NCBI RefSeq assembly: GCF_000186865.1 | Contig: NW_008705591.1 | Location: 1 to 12,930 of the forward strand | Direction: 5' to 3' | DNA length: 12,930 nt | DNA from: Aureococcus anophagefferens | Lineage: Eukaryota; Sar; Pelagophyceae; Pelagomonadales; Pelagomonadaceae | Shown: positions 1 to 7,708 of the stretch, in pieces | Layout: each line of letters begins with the position of its first letter | Position numbering within the stretch: the stretch's first letter is position 1 | Position numbers and translations under genes: made by a program | The notes under the pieces: model-generated | What the model was told of the DNA's origin: nothing | Database searches by the model: none | Seen by the model: the letters and a program-made list of their open reading frames with translations, nothing else

Positions 1-576
1 TGGCCAAACTCCGCTCCGCTGAAAGCCTCCTGCTCGGACCCGCCGGCTTGCCCGAACGGCGCTCCGCTGAAGGCTTCCTGCTCTGAGCCACCGGCTTGCC
101 CGAACGACGCTCCACTAAATGCCACCTGCTCGGACCCGCCAGCTTGCCCGAACGGCGCTCCGCTGAAGGCCTCCTGCTCTGAGCCACCAGCTTGCCCGAA
201 CGGCGCTCCACTAAATGCCGCCTGCTCGGACCCGCCGGCTTGCCCGAACGGCGCTCCGCTGAAGGCCTCCTGCCCGGACCTGCCAACTTGGCCAAACTCC
301 GCTCCGCTGAAAGCCTCCTGCTCGGACCCGCCGGCTTGCCCGAACGGCGCTCCGCTGAAGGCTTCCTGCTCTGAGCCACCGGCTTGCCCGAACGACGCTC
401 CACTAAATGCCACCTGCTCGGACCCGCCAGCTTGCCCGAACGGCGCTCCGCTGAAGGCCTCCTGCTCTGAGCCACCAGCTTGCCCGAACGGCGCTCCACT
501 AAATGCCGCCTGCTCGGACCCGCCGGCTTGCCCGAACGGCGCTCCGCTGAAGGCCTCCTGCCCGGACCTGCCAACT
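1..576 (-). repeat. Two tandem, apparently identical 288-bp higher-order repeats (6 units each)
   Basis: Positions 1-288 and 289-576 match base for base by eye, with the same order of six variant 48-bp units, including the distinctive unit with TGGCCAAACTCC. A third copy starting at 577 diverges within about 20 bases. This indicates a recent six-unit duplication inside the coding array. Confidence 0.85.
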
Positions 577-739
577 TGGCCAAACTCCGCTCCGCTGAAG
601 GCCTCCTGCTCGGACCCGCCAGCTTGCCCGAACGGCGCTCCGCTGAAGGCCTCCTGCTCTGAGCCACCGGCTTGCCCGAACGGCACTCCACTAAATGCCG
701 CCTGCTCGGACCCACCCGCTTGGCCAGACGGCGCTCCGC

Positions 740-2719
740 TCAAACGCTGATCCTGCTCTGAGCCACCGGCTTGCCCGAACGGCGCTCCGCTGGAGGCCTC
801 CTGCTCGGACCCGCCGGCCTGCCCGAACGGCGCTCCGCTGAAGGCTTCCTTCTCTGAGCCACCGGCTTGCCCGAACGACGCTCCACAAAATGCCACCTGC
901 TCGGACCCGCCAGCTTGCCCGAACGGCGCTCCGCTGAATGCCTCCTGCTCGGACCCGCCAGCTTGGTCGAACGGCGCTCCGCTGAATCCCTCCTGCTCGG
1001 ACCCGCCGGCTTGGCCGAACGGCGCTCCGCTGAATGCCTCCTGCTCGGACCCGCCGGTGTGGCCGACCTGCGCTCCGCTGAATCCCTCCTGCTCGGACCC
1101 GCCGGCTTGGCCGAACGGCGCTTCGCCCAAACGCTGCTCCTGCTCGGACCCGCCGGCTTGGCTGAACGGCGCTCCGCTGAATCCCTCCTGTTCTGACCCG
1201 CCGGCTTGGCTGACCGGCGCTCCGCTGAATCCCTCCTGCCCTGACCCGCCGGCTTGGCTGAACGGCGCTCCGCTGAATCCCTCCTGCCCTGACCCGCCGG
1301 CTTGCCCGAACGGCGCTCCGCTGAATCCCTCCTGCTCTGACCCGCCGGCGTGGCTGAACGGCGCTCCGCTGCAACCCTCCTGCTCGGACCCGCCGGCGTG
1401 GCTGAACGGCGCTCCGCTGAATCCCTCCTGTTCTGACCCGCCGGCTTGGCTGACCGGCGCTCCGCTGAATCCCTCCTGCCCTGACCCGCCGGCTTGGCTG
1501 AACGGCGCTCCGCTGAATCCCTCCTGCCCTGACCCGCCGGCTTGGCTGAACGGCGCTCCGCTGAGGATCCCTGCTCCTGCTCTGACCCGCCGGCGTGGCT
1601 GAACGGCGCTCCGCTGCAACCCTCCTGCTCGGACCCGCCGGCTTGGCCGAACGGCGCTCCGCTGAAAGCTGCCTGCTCGGACCCACCGGCTTGGCCGGCC
1701 CTGCTTTCCGGCTGGCTGGCTTGACAGAATGGCAATCCGCTGAAACGAGGCTCCCTCGATGAGAATTTTGACGAAGTACGCTCTACGTTCACAAGAGCTT
1801 TTTGAGGTTTTTTGGAAAGTGTTTCCTGTGAACCTGCCTGCATAGTACTCGGAATAGTTAGATGCGGTTTGCCGTCTACTTCGGGTCTTGCCATGTCTTG
1901 TTCATTGCTGGGGGGTCGAGCAATTCTATCGAAAAAAGGTTCGCCACTTAAGATTGTTGAATTTCCACGCATCGACTCGAGGTTGGTTTCGCCATTTCTA
2001 TGCTGACCTGGACGACCTTTTGTACTGAATTTCGGATCTAATTCCAGACCCCCGGGTAGGCAAAATGCCCGTTGCTTGCTACTTGCTTGCATATCAGAAC
2101 TTTCACAGAACGCAGCATAGTCTGAATCGCGATGGGTCTGAGGGGTACGATGGGGCTCTGGTGGCTTCAGTGTCAGCAACATGTGCGGCTGCTGGTAGTT
2201 CAAGTTACAGCCTTGGCGTTGAATAGTGTCAGTTACCATACCGTGATCCGGTGTCAATACTACCGATAATGACGGCAGCTCTGATACTGTCGTGTTCTCA
2301 CGTGCTGTCGTTGGAGCTGTGTGCTGGCGCTGCGAACAGTTTCCTGCGCGATCATCACGGACAGACTGATCGAGCCTAGGTTTTCCAACCTCGAAGACGT
2401 CCTTATTGGCTCCAGTTGTGGGTGTGCTCGGCCGTGAGCTGGATCGAGAGCCTGGACGGGATGTAGGCCCATCGATGATGGCAGACACGCTCAAGGATCC
2501 ACGGTAATCACGGAGCGCGGTCTCCACACTAACCGCTTCCTTGTAAAGAACAAGTGCTGTGCGTTCCTTGACGCGGACTGTTGAAACTATCCCGAAAACC
2601 CCAAAAATCTCCCGCAGGCCCTCAACCAGAGGCGCCTCACCGTTCCACTGCACCTTGATGGACCTGGCTCGGAAGGATTTGATCGTAGCCTCGCGAGCGG
2701 GCGATTTGATCGCGGACAT
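740..2719 (-). CDS. RRM-like protein with long GGSEQ-type repeat tail (frame-shifted near 1563-1570)
   Basis: The ATG at 2719 is preceded in frame by a TAA about 50 nt upstream, so this is the likely start; a TTG just before it is not needed. Residues ~19-80 resemble an RRM: a first strand SIKVQWNG, a helix EGLREIFGVFG, then VSTVRVKERTALVLYK as the central strands. The short degenerate style recalls the RRM of DNAJC17-type proteins, but no J domain is present. Residues ~85-105 are Ser/Arg/Pro-rich and the middle is low-complexity. From ~1744 downward come 16-residue repeats. After the 1563-1570 indel this frame reads an Arg-rich alternative (SAERRSAKPAGQ type) and ends with TGA at 740. A role in RNA binding or as a scaffold is inferred from the RRM only. 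The true C terminus is uncertain, because the conserved repeat frame continues to position 1. Confidence 0.62.
   Translation of the reverse strand: MSAIKSPAREATIKSFRARSIKVQWNGEAPLVEGLREIFGVFGIVSTVRVKERTALVLYKEAVSVETALRDYRGSLSVSAIIDGPTSRPGSRSSSRPSTPTTGANKDVFEVGKPRLDQSVRDDRAGNCSQRQHTAPTTARENTTVSELPSLSVVLTPDHGMVTDTIQRQGCNLNYQQPHMLLTLKPPEPHRTPQTHRDSDYAAFCESSDMQASSKQRAFCLPGGLELDPKFSTKGRPGQHRNGETNLESMRGNSTILSGEPFFDRIARPPSNEQDMARPEVDGKPHLTIPSTMQAGSQETLSKKPQKALVNVERTSSKFSSREPRFSGLPFCQASQPESRAGQAGGSEQAAFSGAPFGQAGGSEQEGCSGAPFSHAGGSEQEQGSSAERRSAKPAGQGRRDSAERRSAKPAGQGRRDSAERRSAKPAGQNRRDSAERRSATPAGPSRRVAAERRSATPAGQSRRDSAERRSGKPAGQGRRDSAERRSAKPAGQGRRDSAERRSAKPAGQNRRDSAERRSAKPAGPSRSSVWAKRRSAKPAGPSRRDSAERRSATPAGPSRRHSAERRSAKPAGPSRRDSAERRSTKLAGPSRRHSAERRSGKLAGPSRWHFVERRSGKPVAQRRKPSAERRSGRPAGPSRRPPAERRSGKPVAQSRISV
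1159..1544 (-). repeat. Second higher-order duplication in the array (146 bp, 240-bp offset)
   Basis: Positions 1159-1304 and 1399-1544 are identical by eye at an offset of 240 bp, which is five 48-bp units. The shared segment includes the uncommon 'ttggctgaccgg' unit. The copy at 1399-1544 lies next to the 53-nt frame-breaking unit, so the duplication and the indel may be related events. Confidence 0.7.
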
Positions 2720-3058
2720 CAAATATAAGTCTAAGTCTTGTCCCGTCGGCGTGTGGCGAGACTCTTTGCAAGCTTAGAGACAACCTTCTTTATGACTTCG
2801 CCAATGGCCGCGCGCTCTCAGACCGCCAAACCGCAAGGGGACGCTGGAACAGGACGCGGGGCGCGGCACGGGTGCCGCATTACTACTCTAGCAAAATGGT
2901 ATTACAAATGAACACGCACCCAAGACTGCAGGACCCCCCTCAGCTCGCAATTGCCAGTGTCCAGCGCACCACTGAGCCGATCGAGCTGTGACTGATCCGG
3001 TCCGGTTAATTTTGACCTCTCGAGCTATGAGCACTTTTTTTTTTCGTTGTTTTTTAAA

Positions 3059-3109
3059 CGCGCTGTGGGCCGCGGATTTTTTTTTTTCCACGCGCTGTGG
3101 GCCGCGGAT
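3059..3109. repeat. 19-bp direct repeat separated by a T-run
   Basis: CGCGCTGTGGGCCGCGGAT occurs at 3059-3077 and again at 3091-3109, a 32-bp period. The spacer is mainly T. Further T-runs lie upstream (about 3034-3056). It looks like a two-copy minisatellite or replication-slippage product with no coding role. Confidence 0.8.
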
Positions 3110-3588
3110 GGTCCAGGGGGTCCCCGGGGGCCCACCCGGGGCGTGCGCGAGCGCGGGGGCGCCCCCGAACGCGTGCCGACCGTCGTAACGCGCTGCGCGG
3201 TCCCGCGCGGGCGCGACACGCGGCCGTCGCACGCGCGCTAAAGCGAGATCCTCGACAACCCGCCGCCGCGGCGCGTCGCAGCGCCCTTCCCCACCCCCTG
3301 GTGCCTCAGAGGTTCACCGGGGCGTTACAAGTACCCACCAGTACACTGTAGATTTTCCAAATCAGGCCTCCGGACCCACCCACCCACCTCGTCATGACGT
3401 TCGACTCGGAATCTTTTGTCCGTGGGCGGCTCGTGACGCACCACAAACAAAGCGGCCCGGGATGATAAAAAGAGGATTACTAGGAGTCGCGCAAAACGGG
3501 GGCCCCGCGCAGAAGAACTAACTAGCTTCCAACTAGCTGCCTTATAGCTCCTAACTTGCATAGACGCGTTTCCGCGGACCGCGCGCGG

Positions 3589-3686
3589 TGTGCCGGCACA
3601 CCGGAATTTGCCGGTACAAGCCGGATTCGACTGTGCCGGCACACCCCGGGGAGGCCGCCTCTGTGCCGGCGCGCCTACCGGCACAG
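3589..3686. repeat. Cluster of TGTGCCGGCACA palindromes
   Basis: The perfect 12-bp palindrome TGTGCCGGCACA occurs at 3589-3600 and 3632-3643. A third site, 3661-3686, has 9-bp arms CTGTGCCGG and CCGGCACAG around an 8-nt loop. A partial copy (TTGCCGGTACA) lies near 3608-3618. Three symmetric sites in 98 bp could be binding sites for a dimeric regulator or remnants of a hairpin-prone repeat. The sequence alone does not decide. Confidence 0.7.
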
Positions 3687-4583
3687 CGAGCTCGTTTATT
3701 TTTTACCTTGTCGCCCTCGGAGCGCGATGCTTGGGTTTTTTTGGTGGCGCTGGTTTATGCTAGGCTACTCCAGTATAGGCGAGGCTGCTGGTACTAGTAG
3801 CAACGTCGCAGTGACGCCAGGTGCGCAGCATTCTTAGACCCCAGTTGTGGGTTCCACAAGCTCAGCTGGGAAGGGGAACAGCGCAGTATCTTAGCGAGAC
3901 AAGTAAGTAGTCTCTTGCTTTGTTGTTTGAAATATTAAACTAACTGCTTGCCTTCCGGTGTCCATGGGTCGAAGCGCATCCTTGCTGAGGAGGGCAGACA
4001 AGCGCACAGCCTGCTTCTGATGGATTGTTGCAGAGGCTAGAAGCGCCGTAGCTAGGATTTCGACATGTCTCTTTGTACAAGTCTATATGGCGAATGCAGA
4101 GTCGATTCGTAGAAGATATCAACTCCGACGGATATCGTTTGTATAGAGCAAGTTCTCAGCTGGCCATTTATCGCCGGGAAACTTGAAAACAAAGAGATAA
4201 TCAGGAGATCAGCTTTTATCCAATTTTGGTCAGACGGGAGCTCATTTCTCGCGGCAGAGTGTCTAGCAAGCGTAGGCTATGTGCATCTTCGCTTGACTCA
4301 TTTGCAACAGAGCTTCGGGTTAAGAAAACTATTCTCGAGAGCGTCAGCGAAGCTGGCCACAAGCATGGTGGGCTTTTAAAGACGTACTTGCTGTGGTGGG
4401 TTTTGTCCTCTTAAAGGGCATTGGCAAAGTACGCGCCAATCCTAGGCAGAGACTGAAGCCAATGGAATTGGGAAGCATGGCCCATGTAGGACCTAGCTCT
4501 CGATGGAACCCTGCAACCTCGGCAAGGAAGGGTGACAATCTTCAGGTAGACTCCGCCTTGGCATCTTGCCACGGCGCTCAGAA

Positions 4584-7500
4584 TCAAGCAGTACGCGTGT
4601 TAGGTCCAAACCAATGCTTGGGCAGGTCAATTGAGGTGGAATTCGTCAGGGTGTGTCCGGCAACACGAGGAAGAGCCTTCTGGTAACGTGCAAGGACCAT
4701 ATTTAGGGGCCCGTCGGGTGAGATCGGAAGAGAATGTGTGTAGTTTGCATCTTCCAAGTCTCTCGGGGCTGTGAAGCCGACAATGTCTTTCAGGTTGGGG
4801 ATGGGCGCTGCTTCTTCATTGATGCTTGAAGCAGTCAGCGCCTGGCGCCTCTGCTCCGACATATCTGCACTATAAGGTCGCCTTAAGCCTGTAGACGCTG
4901 GTTTTGACTGGCCAAGGCCAATGATATCTACCTACATGCACAGATTGAGAGTAAATTGATATTTTATTCGCTGCTAGCAGCGCTTGCTCGGTGCTCCTCC
5001 CGCCTGGATCAACGCCCTCAACCATGCTGTGCGCAAGTCCACAGCGAGATATCATGACAGGGGCGGGGGTGGCTGGCTCCCTGTAAATCTGAGGCTGCGC
5101 TTTTGGGGTTGGTTTGCGATTTAGTTCATTGCCATTTGTCGGATGGTCCTCTCCCGTTTCCTCCTCTGGTCGCTGGACGAGAGCTTGGGGGAATACGCCA
5201 CTTTGGCTTGCTTCGGCGATTAGAGGAACAGACTTCGCCCTTGGAAGCGCAGGGGAATTGTGTTCCCAGAGGGCGCGTGGCTCTGTTCCTTGCAGGCAAA
5301 CCCGGTCAGATGCAGTCCTGGCAAGAGCTGCTAGACGCTTCGAGCGCCATTGTTGACGGAGGCGTCGATTCTCGAGGAGGATGCGAAGATCGCGCTCGTC
5401 GAAGAGCGCGAATTCTGAGGTCGGGAGCTCAAGTGAGATAAGCTCAGCAGAGACGACTACAGTCGAGCAGAGCTCTACGACGAGCCCCTCGGCGCGCTTC
5501 TTTGCTGGTGAAAGATAGTTGATTAGACCTGAGTCACCGAAATAGTCACCATCACCAACTGTCAGAAGTTTAATTGGGTGGCGACCAAAAAGCTGGGGTG
5601 CCGTCAGAACGGCACCAAGAGCACCCGAAAGAATACGCGGCAGGCCTCGAGTGGGGGTCTCGTTATTGACAGCGGCCGCTTGAGCAGCAGCGACGCGAGC
5701 CGCACTGGAGTCACTGGCGATGTGTAAAATAGCAGTGCCAGACACTATGCATACGAGAGTATCCTTGGTAGTACCCTCAGTTGCAAGTGCTTTGTCCTTA
5801 GGGTAGTGTCGCTCTTGCATTGCATAAGCGAGGCGATGGAGACGGTAAAGGTCCCAGTGCTTGAGCATTGCAGCACGACGCAAGCACTGGACCTTCTGCT
5901 CAAATGTCATCTCTCTGCATCCTTGATCACGCGCGCGCTGGAAGTCGTTATGGTCGACAACGATGACTTCAGCAGTTGCACCCGTAATACAAGAGTGGCG
6001 ACGTGGGCGCGCCACGCTAGATGACAGTGGCGGGGGGAGCGCCTCTCGGCCGAAGGTGTCGCCAGGGCCTAGGGTGATCACATCTACCTCTATTGCATCA
6101 TCCTCCAGGAGGTCGAATCCAGCTGACCCAAACGCTAGTTCCTCCTGCACGCCCTGGGCATTGACAAGGACCCAGCGCCGAAGTCGCACGAAACCAGACA
6201 TGAGAATGTACGCGCGGTATGCCTCGGCTCCTTGTTCGTAAATGAACTCTAGTGGCAAGACGCGCTCGAATCGTAGTGTTCGATACAGGCCTGAAAGTTG
6301 AGTTGCTGGCCAATCTTTGCAGTAGTCCGTGTGAAAGCACCAAGAACGTGCCACAAGACCACCAATCACAGACATATCTAGGGCTGATCTACGATAAGGA
6401 AGCTTATTCAGCACCTTTGCTCCCTGCTCAGAAATGTACGCTAGACCAGCTTTCTCATCAAGGCGAGAAAGAGAATCTACAAGCCTCCCTAATTCAGGAT
6501 CTTCGGGATCACAAGCGATGACATCGTTATAGAGGCGTGAATAGACCGTGTTTCGCAAAGTTCGTATGATCGTACGACCGAGCGCTACAAGGCGTTGGCG
6601 CCATGTAAGAGACCCATGCCATCCAAAGCTGGCCACTGCGCTTGAGCTCTGGTCTTTTACTTCTTGCTCCTTCTCCGTCGACGCGCGTCGTGCTTTAGAA
6701 TTCATATTTGGCATCATCTTTCGCAAGAGGTGAGTGAAATCTGGGTGGAAGTCACAGCTAGCAAGCTTCATACATGATACTGAAGATCTTGCAATGATAC
6801 TGTGCTGATTTGGCTTCTTATAGAGTGCCTTCTCGCCAAAACAGCTCGAGGTTCCCAGGTCTTTCAGCTGCGCAGTGTCATCTGAGACGATGGCACATTG
6901 GCCCTCAACAATTACATATACGTTCTGCCCGGTCTCTCCCTCATTCACGATAAACTCCCCCGGGCGGAAAGACACAGGCTTCATCCGCCTGAATATCTGT
7001 TGTTGCTGCTGGACCCGCAGACTGCAAAAAAGAAGACATCCTGTCACAGCCTCGCGTGCTCTCTTGATTGCATCTGCATCAGCCGCATTTGCACCTAGTG
7101 TCAAGAACGCCTGGCGGCTCAAACGCAATAGCGATGCGCCTGCTGCTCCCGCGCGAACCGTCGCTTTTCTTAATTCACCAGTCAGCAAAGAAGACTCCCC
7201 AAAATAAGTAGGTGGATGCAGCCGTACAAGCTCCACACCCTTGGATTTAGCTGTCTCGCCACGGATAATCACCACTTCACCGCCTGTCATCACATACATG
7301 CATTCACCAAAGTCTCCCTCGGCGCAAATGAGACCTACGCGATCGGCACGCCTCTATCAGATTGTCGCCACAGGTTATTATGCACGGTGCGTGGCTTCCT
7401 GCCTCGGCCTGCACCGGCAGAAGCTGGCCCACAGCTTGCCGCCATTTCTCCTCACCAAGACGCTCAAAGATCGAAATCTTCCCCAACATCGCCACCTACA

Positions 7501-7708
7501 AACTGAGCCCATTAGTTTCGCAGGGACGAGGCTGCACAGTAGAGGGCACGAGCTCGTTGAATCGTTTCGCACGCTCCCGCTCTAACGTGTGTGCTACCGC
7601 AGTCAACGGGTGTGCCCGCTTGTTCTCTCGAGCACGTGACCATTCGATGTTCTGCTTTTGAATCTGCGACAACCGTCGCGTCAAATCAAGGTCATCGATC
7701 GCGTGCAT
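4584..7708 (-). CDS. Protein with four cyclic-nucleotide-binding-like domains (4 exons)
   Basis: Model: exons 7708-7550, 7495-7415, 7353-4932 and 4864-4584, giving 980 residues. The ATG at 7708 has an in-frame TAA 12 nt upstream. Domain 1 (~54-175) has EGDFGECMYVMTGG and then FGE (~131-133) with RKAT nine residues on, matching the phosphate-binding cassette in which Glu and Arg contact the nucleotide. Domain 2 (~186-300) has NEGETGQNVYVIVEG and FGE, but Gln-His where Arg is expected. Domain 3 (~408-555) has FGR and domain 4 (~573-738) FGD, so both look degenerate. No kinase catalytic motif or membrane helix is seen, so this is probably a soluble cAMP/cGMP sensor or scaffold; the regulated partner is unknown. 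The tail after ~740 is low in recognisable domains. The last exon and the stop are less certain than the core. Confidence 0.8.
4865..4931 (-). other. Intron 3 of the cyclic-nucleotide-binding gene (67 nt, candidate)
   Basis: Begins GTAGAT after CATGTAG and ends GTGCAG on the minus strand, phase 1. Splicing adds 92 residues starting MSEQRRQALTASS, in frame, ending TGA at 4584. If retained, the protein ends at 4870 instead with an unremarkable tail. Size and signals match the other introns in the window. Confidence 0.5.
7354..7414 (-). other. Intron 2 of the cyclic-nucleotide-binding gene (61 nt)
   Basis: Begins GTGCAG and ends CTGATAG on the minus strand, phase 0. Removal joins QAVGQLLP to RRADRVGLICAEGDFGEC, restoring the normal order helix, strand, EGD motif of domain 1. 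Without splicing, TGA and TAG stops precede the EGD exon, so an intron is required. The exact donor is less certain than the acceptor. Confidence 0.65.
7496..7549 (-). other. Intron 1 of the cyclic-nucleotide-binding gene (54 nt)
   Basis: Begins GTGCCC and ends TTTGTAG on the minus strand, with ACTAAT near the 3' end as a branch-point candidate. It holds the in-frame TAG that would otherwise stop exon 1. Its length is a multiple of three. Removal joins RAKRFNEL to VAMLGKISIFERLGEEKW, the expected lead-in of a cyclic-nucleotide-binding domain. Confidence 0.65.

Larger units (their letters stand above)
1..1566 (-). other. Continuation of the GGSEQ repeat-coding frame, open to the window edge
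   Basis: Below ~1566 the conserved repeat sense (PFGQAGGSEQEAFSGA) lies in a different frame from that of the upstream RRM exon. Reading the array in that frame I find no stop codon from 1566 to position 1, about 520 codons. Every other unit I checked is 48 or 51 nt, so only the one unit at 1561-1613, of 53 nt, breaks the frame. The unit composition (Gly, Ser, Glu, Gln, Ala, Phe) is identical in style to the repeats before the shift. I therefore infer this is the original continuation of the RRM gene. Whether it is translated today depends on the frameshift being real. There is no ATG in the frame, so it is not an independent gene. Confidence 0.55.
1..1744 (-). repeat. 48-bp tandem repeat array (about 36 units), coding 16-residue units
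   Basis: Units of 48 bp recur across the whole interval; on the minus strand each encodes a variant of GGSEQEAFSGAPFGQA. A few units are 51 bp, with an extra residue (EQEQRL or EQDQRL type, near 1119-1169 and 738-788), and one is 53 bp (1561-1613). Variants such as FSGASFGQA and FSGAEFGQ mark subfamilies. The most degenerate unit (FSGLPFCQAS, about 1719-1744) sits at the upstream edge and the most uniform units at the left edge, as expected for expansion by unequal crossing-over. The array extends beyond position 1. Confidence 0.95.
2720..4583. other. Intergenic stretch with no convincing gene
   Basis: About 1.86 kb lies between the start of the repeat gene and the 3' end of the cyclic-nucleotide-binding gene, both on the minus strand. 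Open frames here are short and reflect GC-rich composition. The left part (2800-3300) is very GC-rich with T-runs and a direct repeat. The middle (3580-3690) holds palindromes. The right part (3840-4580) is of ordinary composition with no domain-like translation. It should contain the promoter of the repeat gene and the 3' UTR and terminator of the upstream gene, but I see no clear signal for either. Confidence 0.6.

Noticed and set aside
1057..1602. Plus-strand open frame of Pro/Ser/Cys repeats
   Set aside because: Antisense shadow of the repeat array; the same is true of the 60-codon plus frames at 192 and 480.
691..1686. 331-codon minus-strand frame through the repeat array
   Set aside because: It is the third frame of the same 48-bp array, open only because the unit lacks stops there; no independent start or domain.
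1..1744. CRISPR-like regular repetition
   Set aside because: Units are contiguous with no unique spacers and keep a coding frame, so this is a tandem coding repeat.
2888..3351. Several overlapping open frames on both strands
   Set aside because: They reflect GC-rich composition and T-runs; translations are Arg/Pro/Ala-rich or Phe/Lys runs without domains.
4344..4538. 64-codon minus-strand frame downstream of the cyclic-nucleotide gene
   Set aside because: I tried joining it by an intron ending at GGTTGCAG, but no donor gave a convincing coding junction.
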